Below, one piece after another: positions 44,147 to 54,991 of a stretch of 64,000 nt of DNA. A program made the position numbers and the translations under genes. The notes under the pieces were generated by a model. That model ran no database searches and was not told the origin of the DNA. It was given only the letters and a program-made list of their open reading frames with translations. Position 1 is the stretch's first letter, and each line of letters opens with the position of its first letter. Source of the DNA: Zizania palustris (lineage: Eukaryota > Streptophyta > Magnoliopsida > Poales > Poaceae); assembly GCA_019279435.1 (NCBI GenBank), contig JAAALK010000288.1:71682811-71746810 (forward strand), written 5' to 3'.

Positions 44147-47100
44147 TGTAACACCCCAAATTTTCAAAGAAATAAAAATATCATTTAATATATTTTTCTA
44201 GAATTAATTAAATAGGAAATACCTTTAATGTCCTCCTTAGCCTATTTGAATTAGAACCTAGTTGGAATGACTAAACCAGAGGCTAGAAAATTTTGTATGA
44301 GTTCCCAAGACCAAGATATATTTTTGAGAATTTTTACAAATTTTTATCACCCTTGGAAGTATCCCTAATATTTTAAATCAATTTCTGTAATTATTTTTAT
44401 TCGGAAAAGAATTTAAACAGTAACGGGCCCCTTCCCCCTCTTCTCTCTCTCCTGGCCGGCCCAGCCCGCTCCCTCCCCGCACCCCCAACTGACCAACGGA
44501 CCCCACTTGTCAGTGGCCCTCTCCCTCCGCGCGCGCGCCCACCCGCCACCTCGGCCCCACCTGTCGGCGCCACCCCTCTCTCGGCCGAACCCGACCCCAC
44601 CCGTCAGTCGCCACACCTGTACGCTCGCGCCCGCTGACCGCCTTGGCCCACCTAGTCAGGACCCGTCGTCCACCTCGTGCCACTGCCCCCAAATCGCGCC
44701 GGCTGACGACCCTGCTTCGAATCCGCCTCGCTGGCCCCTCCCCCATTCAATTGTCGCCGGTTTAATGCACCCCGAGGCCCACCGGCCGTTTACCCACATT
44801 AAGTGACATGTTTAAACCCTGGGATCGCGCTGCGCGTGCATGACCGAGACCTCGCCGGTGAGTTAAAGCCCTCTCCTCGGCTTTCCTTGCATGCGTCCCC
44901 CTCTGAGCCCATCCGACGCCTCTATTTAAGCCCTTGGCCTCCACCGCGTCCAGCGCGCACGCCCGATCGCGTTAAGAACGAACCAGAGCGCCTCACTTTG
45001 GTTTTTAGCGCCTCACCGCCGCCCTCGTTCCAGCCGTCGCTCACCGTCGCTGGAGTCCTCCTCCGCCCTCGGTGACCGCACCTCTGTGACCGCAGAAGCC
45101 ACCCCAACCTCGGCCACCCCTCCATCGTCGACGAACCTCGTCGGAGCGCTATCGCCGACGAGGACCCGAATGCCTCCATCGTCCACGCTCGTCACCGGCC
45201 ACGCTCCGATGACCTCTCGCCTCGCCTAAGGTACCCTCATGATCCCCATAGTCCCCTCCAGTCCATTTTAGCCCTTAGATCTGGCTGCCACCGCTCGTCG
45301 TGGCCCCTGGCTCGCTCGCCGTCGCTGGAGAAGACGACCGGCACAGGCTGAGTACCCGTGCCGTGTCGGATTCGGCCGCGACCGTGCGATTACGATTGGG
45401 TCCATTGGATCCCTGCGAAGGGGTATCGTGTAATCTCACGCGTCCATTTTTATTTAAAACCCCCGCCTTGCCCTCGCGCGTCCGATCGTGATCCAACGGC
45501 GGATCTAGATCTGGCGCACGCACACAGTGCGCGGGTTCATGGTGGATCTGGCTCACCGTGGACCCGAGGCTGTTTTTGGTTTAAATTAAATTCCAGAAAT
45601 TGTTTTAAACTTGTAAAATTCATATCTGGCGCATTTTAACTCCAAAAATTATCATTTCAATTCCAGAAAATTTATAATTTTATCCTCTACATGTTAATGC
45701 AATAAAAACAGTATGTTTACTTTGCATGTTCCATGCTTATTTAATAAAGTATTCAAATGCTCTTTAGGGTAAATTACAAATTTATTTATTTCAATTTCAG
45801 CAAAATTTATCTTTATTCCTTTCCTGTTAGTAGGATGAAACCACTAAGTTTACTCTGAACCTCTTATTTTAAATTAGTTAGAGAACTTAAAATAAAATTG
45901 TTCACATTTATAATCTCTTTTATAAAGGACAATATTTCATTATGGTTCATTTTAAATACTCATAAAATGAATTTCAGAAACCTATATGCTTGTTGTGTGA
46001 TTTTGGATTATTTAATTGAATGTTATATTTATTTTATTTATATTGAGAAGACTAAACGCCGCCGAGGAGCCGGAGTACTTCCCCGAAGTCCCTCCCCCAC
46101 CTTTTGCTTAACAAGGCAAGTCACCAAAACAAGCCATGCTATCTAGCCTAAACTGCTTGTCACCATATGATTAGTATTATTAGTTAGTGTCCAATATATC
46201 GAGACGATTGCTATAGGATTAAAAATGAGTCGTAGCAACTTGGTTCTACTATATGATTCCCCGTTATCCTTATCTTTGAAATTCTGTTGGTGATAGAGTT
46301 TCGGTTGTGAGTGTATGCATGGTGGGTTTCGGGTGCAAGCTAGGGCATTGGTCGATAGCACCCTGGGCACTATAAGGAACGGTCTGAGGGATCCATTGCA
46401 ATACACTTCCGTACTAACCACAAGTCTAGTGGGTAAGTCCTAACTAAGGTATGGAGTGTTCCAAACCGAGGCCACCACTTGGAGATGGGTCAAGCAGCAC
46501 CTGCGGGTGGCTTGTACCGACGTGGCACAAAAGGGGGTGCGACGTTATCCGGGATGCGGCCCGGCGCTCCGGCGAAACCTAGAGCGGGTGGTTATCGCTT
46601 GGAGCATTTCATGCTAGGTTTTGGCACGAGTTCCCGTGGTATGGGTCATCTCGTTACACTTTGGTGTTTGGGATGAGTGCGTGCCTTGTGGGTACAGTAG
46701 TACATCTCTGATCAGAGTCATAAATCTTTTCGAAAAGTCGAGCCCACGGTCAAGGGCGGGTTGCGTGACATCCCACAGTTAGTTTACTTTTGGAATGGAT
46801 GTGCATGATGGTTTTACATGTAAGGACTATTGTGCGAGGAGGGAAAATGTACTCCTCGAGTTAGATGGTATTATGATATTCATGTTTATTATTCCGCATG
46901 ATAAAATTTGACTACACTAAATGCAATAACTGAAAGATGTACTTTTTCGCACTTTTAGCCCATTATCATTCCTTTGTTGTTATCTTGCATTATTACTTGC
47001 ATTCGCGGTGGCTTGTTGAGTACCCTTCGTACTCATACCCGTTGGACACGCAATTCAGAGGATGCCTACTACGAGGATGGTCTGGAGTAGCGACCCAGAC

Positions 47101-47293
47101 AAGAAGAAGATCCTAAAGAGGGCGTTCGTCATGCTTTTGCTTACTTATTTTTAATTTTACTCTTATGTAATAATTATGGTCTGCGTACCATGAATGCTTA
47201 TTGTATGTACGTTGTCGCAAGATGAACCTCTTGTATTATTGTTTTTCTTTCGAAATTCAATAATGTTCCGATTTGTTAAATCGGGGCGTCACA
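44147..47293 (+). repeat. Solo LTR of the Tekay/Del-type family, 3147 bp, TSD CTTCG
   Basis: The ends are TGTAACACCCC and GGGGCGTCACA, with a perfect 5-bp duplication CTTCG at 44142-44146 and 47294-47298. The intact G1 3' LTR reads straight through this point (GATACTTCGCATTACCGG near 51782), giving the empty site. The reverse complement follows the LTRs of the element at 17856-26919. No internal sequence is present, so this is a product of LTR-LTR recombination. Frames inside show no protein motif. Confidence 0.92.
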
Positions 47294-47598
47294 CTTCGCA
47301 TCACCGGTCCAACTAGGAGTATACCTTCGGTCTGATCGTTGTTTTAATGCAGATCAAAATCGGCCCTGTTCTGGCCAGTTTGATTAAGTTTTTAGTTATT
47401 TTCTCACACATCGGCTAATCGAACTTTATTTCTTAATATTTGTTTGATTACCTGGCGACTCCGTTACCCTTAAAATCGTTAAGGATCCATCAGAACGCGA
47501 CTTTGGCGCCGCGTCACACTTAGGTTTATCCCTAAGTATCCACGCTCTTTTGGATCGTCGAACTAACCCAAGTGTGAGGGCGCATTTTTGTGTCAACA
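47294..47598 (+). repeat. G1 5' LTR, piece 4 of 4
   Basis: It starts with the CTTCG duplication and runs to TGTCAACA at 47598, matching 51784-52090 of the 3' LTR. The LTR end is followed by the primer site. Confidence 0.9.
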
Positions 47599-47605
47599 CA
47601 CTTTT

Positions 47606-47623
47606 TGGCAACTCCGCTGGGGA
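47606..47623 (+). other. Primer binding site of G1
   Basis: TGGCAACTCCGCTGGGGA lies 7 nt after the LTR end. It differs from both the Tat site and the methionine tRNA site used by other elements here. The tRNA is not assigned. Confidence 0.65.
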
Positions 47624-47633
47624 CGACATCAAC

Positions 47634-48885
47634 ATGACGAGTACATCTACATCAGTTGCGGGTACATCGGCCATGACTAATACGACTACAGCAATAGTAC
47701 CCCTATCGCTAATGGACACGGGGGGCATGAACACTGAAATCGACAACCGTAACATCATCCTCCCCACTCTCACGGACATCCCCGAAGAGGATCGGGCCGA
47801 GATCGAAGCTAAGACGAAGGAATTTCACACCCTCATGCTCGGGCGCTACACGAAAACTCGCACAAGCTTCGTCAAGTACGACATCGACATCCCGGACCCC
47901 TTTGGAAACAAGGTACCACCACCATCCCTCCCGTCTTTATCCCCCTTAGAGATTAGACATGAGATAGCTGCTATAGTGGATCAGGCCGTTAGTGCTACAT
48001 TTTAAAATTGACTAGGGCCTGAAATGGAAGCGATGTTTAGGAGATTCGCCTTTTTTGAGGCTGTTTTCACACCTCGATTGCTAGCCTACCCCCGCGCACC
48101 ATGTACACGGTAGAACCGACAGGAGGACAAGAAAGGCCATTACTTATACACCTCCAATTTCTGGGGCCGAGGCTATGCACACCACTGCCGGTCAGGTTGG
48201 CCCTTGGGCCAGCCAGACCAGCACATACCAAGCATCGTCACCAACGACAGTCGGTCTAATTGGCTACCAGGCCGATCCGACTGACCCATATACCTACGGT
48301 CAGACCGGCTACCAAGCCGGTCCGACCTGCCCGTGTGCCTATGGTCAAACCGGCCCTATGGCCAGTCAGACCACCCCATTTTATTACACACCGCCTAAGC
48401 CCACACTGCCCCACGCACTGTCCAAACCTCCTACTCCCGCATACCCGCGTAGGCATGAGCATCCCATTTATCATGAGCCAGCACGAGAGGAGGGAACGCA
48501 CGACCGACATCCCGACATATCACCATGTGTTGCGCCCCCGCACGAGAGACGCGCGCAGGCCGGAAGCATAGAGGATATTGATGAGTGAATTTGCGTGCTT
48601 GTTAGGGAATGCACTGGTTACACGCCTCGGGATCGGATTAGGGTTTACCATAAGCCGTACCCAGACCATTTCGATGCCATCCCATATCCTCGTGGCTTTA
48701 GGGTTCCTGAGTTCACCAAGTTTGATGGCGAGAGTAGCAAGACCATCCTAGAGCATATAGGCCAATTTCTAGCACAGTGTGGTGAAGTAAGCGGGTCGGA
48801 TGCGCTTAAGCTCAGATTATTTTCCTTATCGCTGTCTAGCACTGCTTTCACTTGGTTTTCGGTGCTACCGCCGAACTCCGTCTAG
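47634..48885 (+). pseudogene. gag: G1 gag, N-terminal and capsid parts
   Basis: An ATG at 47634 follows the primer site and begins MTSTSTSVAGTSAMTNTTTA. The frame has EIEAKTKEFHTLMLGRYTKT and ends at a stop at 48003. After broken sequence, 48175-48588 encodes a G-Q-T-G-Y-Q-A-like repeated, proline/tyrosine-rich stretch. At 48595-48885 PEFTKFDGESSKTILEHIGQ and LRLFSLSLSSTAFTWFSVLP are the retrotransposon gag core, stopped at 48883. Sequence after the stop (LEQKFHDYFYTGETELRL) continues the domain, so the stop is a mutation. No protease follows. Confidence 0.85.
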
Positions 48886-50319
48886 ACTTGGGCCCAGTTA
48901 GAACAAAAATTCCACGATTATTTTTACACTGGGGAAACCGAACTTAGGCTCCACATTTGACATAGGTTAAATAGAAGACCAATGAGAGTGTCTCCGACTA
49001 TATTAGGAGCTTCCGAGACACTAGGAACCGATGTTTTAGTTTAAACATCTACGAGAGGGATCTGGCCAACTTAGCTTTCAATGGTTTGCATTCTGAGATT
49101 AAGGAAAATTTAGACGGCCAAAACTTCCTCGAGGTTAGTCAGGTTTTACAGTAGGCTCTAGACCAAGAAGGCCAAGCCAGGGACAAAAGGTCTGTTAAAG
49201 TTTTTAGTGAACCTAAGGTCGAGCTACACATCGTGGAGCACTCCGAAGAAGAATCGTCGGGAGAAGAAGATTCGGCTAACATGTACGCGGCTGAATGGAC
49301 CTAGCCCAGTGGATCTAAAACAATCACGTGCTCTGAATATTTGATGTGACCAAGTGCGGTAAAATATTTGATTTTCTGTTGAAAAGAAAGCTCCTTAGGT
49401 TGCCCAAAGGTCACGTCATTCCATTTGCTGACGACTTGAAGAAGCATGCATACTTTAAGTGGCATGATTCACTTTCCCATTCTACTAATGAATGCAACAT
49501 TTTCCATCGACAAGTTCAATCGGCCCAGTTAAGTACTCGTTTGATGTGACCAAGTGCGGTAAAATATTTGATTTTCTATTGAAAAGAAAGCTCCTTAGGT
49601 TTCCCAAAGGTCACATTATTCCATTTGCTGACGACTTGAAGAAGCATGCATACTTTAAGTGGCATGATTCACTTTCCCATTCTACTAATGAATGCAACAT
49701 TTTCCATTGACAAGTTCAATCGGCCATAGATGAAGGAAGATTGAAGATATATTCTAGCCCTAGAATGAAGCTAGATCATGATCCCTTTCCCGTAAACAAC
49801 ATTGATCTTGATGGGAAGAAGGTACTGATTCGGCCCGAACCGGCCGAGTTATCTAAAAGAAAGGCAGTCGTCTTTGGGAAGCCTCGCACACGCATGCTCA
49901 TGCCGAAGAACCCTGAGGTAGGAGTGTGGAAAGTAAATGTCGACAAGCCATCTTCGGCTAAATCCCACAAAAAGCCGAAGGTAACTTTTTGGATGCTTCT
50001 CCAGAGGCATAGAAGAAGGGCCAAGGACAAACGCCCTCGGCCACCCCCGCCAAAGAGGTTGAACCCTCAACAGGAGCATGAGTTCTGCCCACAAATAGCT
50101 AAGGCCGTTCCAAGTACACCTCGTTCGGTCGAAGGTTCTGGGAGCAAATTTGTGACGCCCAGAACCAAGCCGCAAGCTTCTTGGGCACCTCCCGGGATGA
50201 CTAAGTCCCAAAAGAGGCGATTGCAATGTCTTCATGCTAAGTATCTTAGAGAAAAAGAGGCCAAAGAATGCAAAGGTAGCCCACCCGACGAGTCCACGGC
50301 TGTAGCTAGGGCACACTAG
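48886..50319 (+). pseudogene. gag: G1 gag C-terminal part with internal duplication
   Basis: After several stops over 48886-49310, a zinc-finger-like segment (YFKWHDSLSHSTNECNIFH) appears twice because of a 200-bp-period duplication. The second copy is ended by a TGA where the first has CGA. From 49741 a 192-codon frame runs to 50319: DHDPFPVNNIDLDGKKVLIR, VVFGKPRTRMLMPKNPEVG, then KSQKRRLQCLHAKYLREKEA. That sequence resembles Gag tails of large grass Ty3 elements. The stop at 50317-50319 lies 276 nt before the 3' LTR, which leaves no room for pol. Confidence 0.8.
49341..49725 (+). repeat. Tandem duplication, period 200 bp, within G1 gag
   Basis: Copies 49341-49525 and 49541-49725 begin TTGATGTGACCAAGTGCGGT and both end at CGGCC. 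They differ at only a few bases and are separated by 15 nt. Confidence 0.92.
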
Positions 50320-50577
50320 GTGTGGAGACCGAAGTTGGCTGACAAGCCAACTTAGGAATCGCGTCCTCATGAGGGACTCGAGGGACAGAACTAGTAAAAT
50401 AACTAAAGGCCGATTTGATAAAAAATCTGACACTTAAGTCCCCTGGTCATATTAGCGAGTTGTACAAATCAGTCCTCATCAAATTCAAATGTCTTGGGTT
50501 ATGAAATGGACGATTCGGTAGGTAAACAAATACAGTATCGCCCATGGCTCACTGTGCTTTTAGCTCACTAAGTTTGC

Positions 50578-50591
50578 TAAAAGGAAGGGGG
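50578..50591 (+). other. Polypurine tract of G1
   Basis: AAAAGGAAGGGGG, a few bases before the 3' LTR start at 50596. The preceding ~40 bp (CTCACTGTGCTTTTAGCTCA) resembles the region before the LTR of the first element at about 3760-3790. Confidence 0.8.
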
Positions 50592-50595
50592 CATG

Positions 50596-52090
50596 TGTTG
50601 ACACTCGAATTTGGCATTAATGGTTGAAATTGTCGAAATATCAATTTTGGTAATTTGGGCCGAAAATATGCCATCTCCGACACAGGCTGAATCCCTGAAG
50701 TGTCGAAGCCCCGTCCTGCGTTGGGCTTCAGCAGCACCTTCAGAGGCCTGCTTCGCTAGGCAGGCTTCGGCCCAGTGGTCCCTTCAGTGGCCTTGTAGAC
50801 TTCGGCCCAACAAGCTAGCTTCGGCGAGGCCTGCGGAGGCCCACTCCGGCTGGCTGAGTTCTATTCAGATTAGTATGGTTCAAGCTATTTTTGATCTCTT
50901 ATCTAAATCTTAACCACTTGGTTGAATCCTACTCAGATTAGGTGAGATCTCTTATCCAAATCTTAACCACCTGGCCGAATCCTACTCAGATTAGGTGAGA
51001 ACAGCCCCTATAAACATAGGGGTGAGGCCGATTCAAGAGGACTCCCGCTTTCATATCAACACAAAGCCCTTGCTTTGAATCGTTCTTTTACCTTTCAATC
51101 TACTTCCTTGCCATAGGATTAGCACAGTAACGTCCATTTTCGTGGGTTTGCGTTGAAATCCCTCCATCCGCCGCATCGAAATCACGGTAACCCTTGTCGA
51201 TTCGCCCAGTGAATCTCCCGTTTAATCCATGAAATGGATTTTTATCGTTTTATCGTCGATTTTCTCCTACTACCCTCGGCAGTTCAGCCTTTAGGCCGGA
51301 TTGCACTTGATCTTTTACTGTTTTGTAGGGGAAACATCTTCAAAATCATCGCCAAGAAGTTTGGGGTGATTGCTATTCATCTACAAAGTCACCGGAGCAC
51401 TCTTCGCCATCACGCCAAAGCCCTCTTCGGCGAGAACCTCTCCGTAGTGGACCACTCCACGCCGGAGCACCCGTCGTCGTCGCACCGAAGCCCTCTTCGA
51501 CGAGAACCCTCCACATTAAGTTGCTCTGCACCGGAATCCGCGGTGCCAAAGCCCCACTCTGACCGAAGCTTCGCTGTCGGCCTGACCGGGTACCCTCCGT
51601 CGGTCTGACCGCCCGGAGCCCGCTTCGCACAGAACGCCGAAGCCCTTCAGCGACCCTTCACAAACGTTGGTCCGACTAGGAGTTCTACTCCAGTTCAACC
51701 AGCCAATAGGCCGAAGCCTCCCCCCATTCGAGGTACTTCGGATCTATCCTCGCGCCGAGCGCCGAAGGGTACCCCTTCGACGATACTTCGCATTACCGGT
51801 CTGACTGGGAGTATACCTTCGGTCCGATCGCCGTTTTATTGCAGATCAGAATCGGCCCTGTTATGGCCAATTTGATTAAGTTTTTAGTTATTTTCTCACA
51901 CATCGGCTACTTGAATTTTATTTCTTAATATTTGTTTGATTACCCGGCGACTCTGTTACCCTTACAATCGTTAAGGTTTCGTCGGAACGTGACGTCGGCG
52001 CCGCGTCACGCTTAGATTTATCCCTAAGTATCCGCGCACTTTTGGATCGTCAAACTGACCCAAGTGTGAGGGCGCGTTTTCGTGTCAACA
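50596..52090 (+). repeat. G1 3' LTR, intact, 1495 bp
   Basis: It starts TGTTGACAC and ends GTGTCAACA, with TATAAA at 51009-51014. It serves as the uninterrupted reference for all three insertions in the 5' LTR. It is followed by the TSD CATTC. Confidence 0.93.
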
Positions 52091-52095
52091 CATTC

Positions 52096-54415
52096 GTATC
52101 TATTTTAGGATTTCATACAGATTAAATTTTTAGGGAATCAGGATGACAAGGCATCACTATATTAATGGTTTATTTATTATTTATGTAATTATGAATACTT
52201 AAGTTAGTGAATATTGATATGTATGGTTTATTTATTTTTTATATAATTATGAAATATTTAAGTTAGTTAGAGTTTTCTAGCAATACAGGGCAGTAAGGTA
52301 TTTGTAACTTTGTTTCAGCTTGGAAATTTTTCCACACTCAATATATAACATAACTTATACTATGTAAATTTTTTGTATTTTCTAGATCCATTTGCTATTT
52401 TTAACTCATTAATTGTGTTTCTAGGATTTAAATTGAAATATGTGAAATTTGAACTGCAAATACCTAAAATAATGCACCAAAATTTATAGAAAATCATATT
52501 CATTTTTTTGTTCTTATTCACTAAATTTAAAGAAATTTTGAAAAATCTATGTTATGATACTCGATCTGTAATATTGAGCTTAAGGGTTTTTTAATTCTAC
52601 AAAATTCAAATAAAGTTTTAAAAATACGAGACTTGTCATAGTGTTATAATATGATACATAGATACTATGATAAAAAATTAAAATGTTTTAAGAAAGTTAT
52701 CACACATGATATTTAGAAACTCGAGATTCTCCGGAAAGGAATTAGGTTTTTGAGAAAAAATATGTTATAGTTGAAAGTAAATCGATGGTTATTTTTTTAG
52801 CTTGAAACTTTTTGCATAATCAAAATACAACATATCTCATTCCATATAAAATTTTTGTATATGTTTAGATCTATTTGATATTTTTAACTCGTTAATTGTG
52901 TTTCTAGGATTTAAATTGAAATATGTGAAATTTGAACTGCAAGTACATAAAAATAATGCACCAAAATTATAGAAAAATCATATTAATGTTTTTGCGTCTA
53001 TTTTTAGTTCTTATCCACTAATTTTAAAGAAATTTTGAAAAATATATGTTTCGACACTCGATCGGTAATGTGAATCTTAAGGGTTTTTTAATTCTAAAAA
53101 ACAAATAAAGTCTAAAAAATACGAGACTTTTTATGGTGTTATGATATGATACTTATATGTTATGATAAAAATTTAAAAATATTTTAAGAAAGTTGTCACG
53201 TAGAATGTTAAGAAATCGGAGATTGTGCAAGGAATAAGGATTTATAGAAGAAATGTGTTAGGGTTAAAAGCAAATCGATTGTTAAATCTTGTTTGAACTT
53301 AAAAAATTTTTACAATATAAATACAATATTTATTATTCCCTGTAAAAATGTAGTATTTGTCTGGGTATGTTTGCTATTTTTATTTCATTAATTATGTTTC
53401 TAGGATTTAAATAGAAAAATAATATTCATGTTTTATAATCCATTTATTTACTATCCAATAAATTTAAAGAATTTTAAAAAAATCTAGGTTGCGACACTTG
53501 ATCAACAATATGGAGCTTAATGATTTTTTAATTCTTAAAAAACCAAATGAAGTCTAAAAAATATGAGAATTTTTTTGGTATTATGATATGATACGTAGAT
53601 GATATGATAAAAATTTAAAAATGTTTCAAGAAAATTATCACGTAGAATGTTAAGAAATCAGAGATTTTGTGAGGAGGAATTATGATTTAGAGAAGAAATG
53701 TGTTAGTGTTGAAAGCTAATTTATTGTTAAATATTTATTTGAACTTGAATTTTTTTTACAATAATAATACAATATTTCTTATTTCATGTAAAAATTTAGT
53801 ATTTTTTAGTATGTTTGCTATTTTTAATTCATTAATTGTGTTTCTAATATTTAAATTGAAATTTGTGAAATTTGAACTGCAAGTGCCTAAAACAATACAC
53901 CAAAGTTTATTGAAAAATCATATTCATGTTTTCAGTCCATTTAGTTCCTATCCACTAAATTTAAATAAATTTTGAAAAAATCTAGGTTGATACACTTGAT
54001 CGACAATATGGATCTTAATGATTTTTTAATTCTTAAAAAACAAATAAAGTGTAAAAAATATGATACTTTTCATGGTGTGTTATGATATAATACTTAAATT
54101 ATACGATAAAAATTTGGTATTTTTTTAGGTAATTTTACTATTTTTAATTCATTAAATATGTTTCTAGAATTTAAATTGAAACAGGTAAAATTTGAACTGC
54201 AAGTATATGAAATAATAAATATTTATAGTCAAGAATTCTTGTACAAACTTCCAATTTGGTATACTCAGCACTTTGGAATTTTGAAACTTTTGTGAAAAAT
54301 GATCTTTCGAATATCGTATTCATTTCAAGTTAAACTGAGTAGACATCCAAATACATATTCATAATCCAAATTTATTTTTCATCCGTATCTCGCATCTGAT
54401 CTGAATCTATCCCTG
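52096..54415. repeat. Right part of hAT-like element: tandem array of ~0.44-0.49-kb AT-rich units
   Basis: Recurrent landmarks are a GTTA..GTTGAAAG..AAT block (52768, 53258, 53702), TTAATTGTGTTTCTAGGATT, GTGAAATTTGAACTGCAAGT and a TATGATATGATAC block. A partial first unit starts near 52280 and a partial last unit ends near 54230. Copies are clearly diverged from each other. No coding potential is seen. The last ~100 bp return to the GGATAT/ATTC-type terminal sequence. Confidence 0.85.
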
Positions 54416-54562
54416 GAGACATCTCAAAAATTATTTATGCCGATATCTTATGCGATACAGTACTACGTGGAACGGCCATTGGATGGATGCCTAAACAGAT
54501 GATCAAGTCAATGAGTCAGTGGTCAGTGAGATAGAGGAGCAAACTTATCGTAGTAGCAGAAG

Positions 54563-54564
<2 letters not shown>

Positions 54565-54611
<47 letters not shown>
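54565..54611. repeat. (AT)n microsatellite
   Basis: A pure AT dinucleotide run of about 47 nt sits immediately left of a MITE-like element. Confidence 0.97.
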
Positions 54612-54612
<1 letters not shown>

Positions 54613-54880
54613 GGGAACGCTATTCTACACTATAGGTGTACAATGCTATTCTACACCAATCATTCCGTGCTCCCACACCCCACCCAATTCCAACCCCCTC
54701 CATTCCACGTCGGTGTAGAATAGCATTCTACACCCGTGGTGTAGAATAGTTATTCTACTGAGAAATTTACAACTGAGAACAAAATAGTACTCAATTGTTA
54801 TTCTACTGAAAAAATCTACTACTGAAAGTGAATGATGTAGAATAGTTAATCTACACACGTGGTGTAGAATAGCACTACCG
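54612..54880. mobile_element. MITE-like element embedded in a TA microsatellite, 269 bp
   Basis: The ends CGGGAACGCTATTCTACAC and GTGTAGAATAGCACTACCG are inverted repeats with 16 of 19 matching. The interior repeats the TATTCTACAC/GTGTAGAATA words in both orientations. It lies between an (AT)n and a (TATG)n array, as described for the rice Micron family (similarity of behaviour, not of sequence). A TA target duplication cannot be told from the microsatellite. Confidence 0.6.
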
Positions 54881-54991
54881 TATGTATATATATGTATGTA
54901 TATGTATATATATGTATATGTATATATGTATATGTATATATATATATATGTATATATATATGTATATATATATATATGTATATACATGTAT
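54881..54991. repeat. (TATA/TATG)n microsatellite
   Basis: An imperfect TA/TATG array of about 110 nt. Frames through it give Tyr/Ile/His repeats on the minus strand and are not genes. Confidence 0.95.

Larger units (their letters stand above)
8660..52090 (+). mobile_element. G1: gag-only Ty3 LTR retrotransposon carrying three insertions in its 5' LTR
   Basis: LTR ends TGTTGACA...TGTCAACA are seen at 8660/47598 (5' LTR, in four pieces) and 50596/52090 (3' LTR). The element is flanked by a perfect 5-bp TSD CATTC at 8655-8659 and 52091-52095. Without nested insertions and their TSD copies the 5' LTR is about 1498 bp, against 1495 bp for the 3' LTR. The internal part (47599-50595, about 3 kb) has a primer site, a degraded gag and a polypurine tract but no protease, RT, RNase H or integrase. 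It therefore needs pol from elsewhere; the element at 1-5099 is a candidate donor (inference). Confidence 0.9.
8458..54415. mobile_element. hAT-like element with internal tandem array, split by a 43.4-kb nested insertion
   Basis: The left end TAGGGATAGG is at 8458 and the right end CTATCCCTG finishes at 54415. Flanking octamers are GAGACATG (8450-8457) and GAGACATC (54416-54423), 7 of 8 identical. Only 8458-8659 and 52096-54415 belong to the element, about 2.5 kb after removing G1. The terminal parts are rich in GGATAT/ATTCGAAT words. The inner part is a tandem array of units of about 0.44-0.49 kb. No transposase is seen, so it is non-autonomous. A second member lies at 57527-59582. Confidence 0.72.

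Noticed and set aside
44507..45075. GC-rich proline/arginine frames resembling a plant exon
   Set aside because: They lie inside the Tekay solo LTR and recur in the other family LTRs on the opposite strand.
48256..48571. Repeated GQTGYQA-type protein as a separate gene
   Set aside because: It lies between recognisable gag segments of G1 on the same strand and is best read as the Gag linker.
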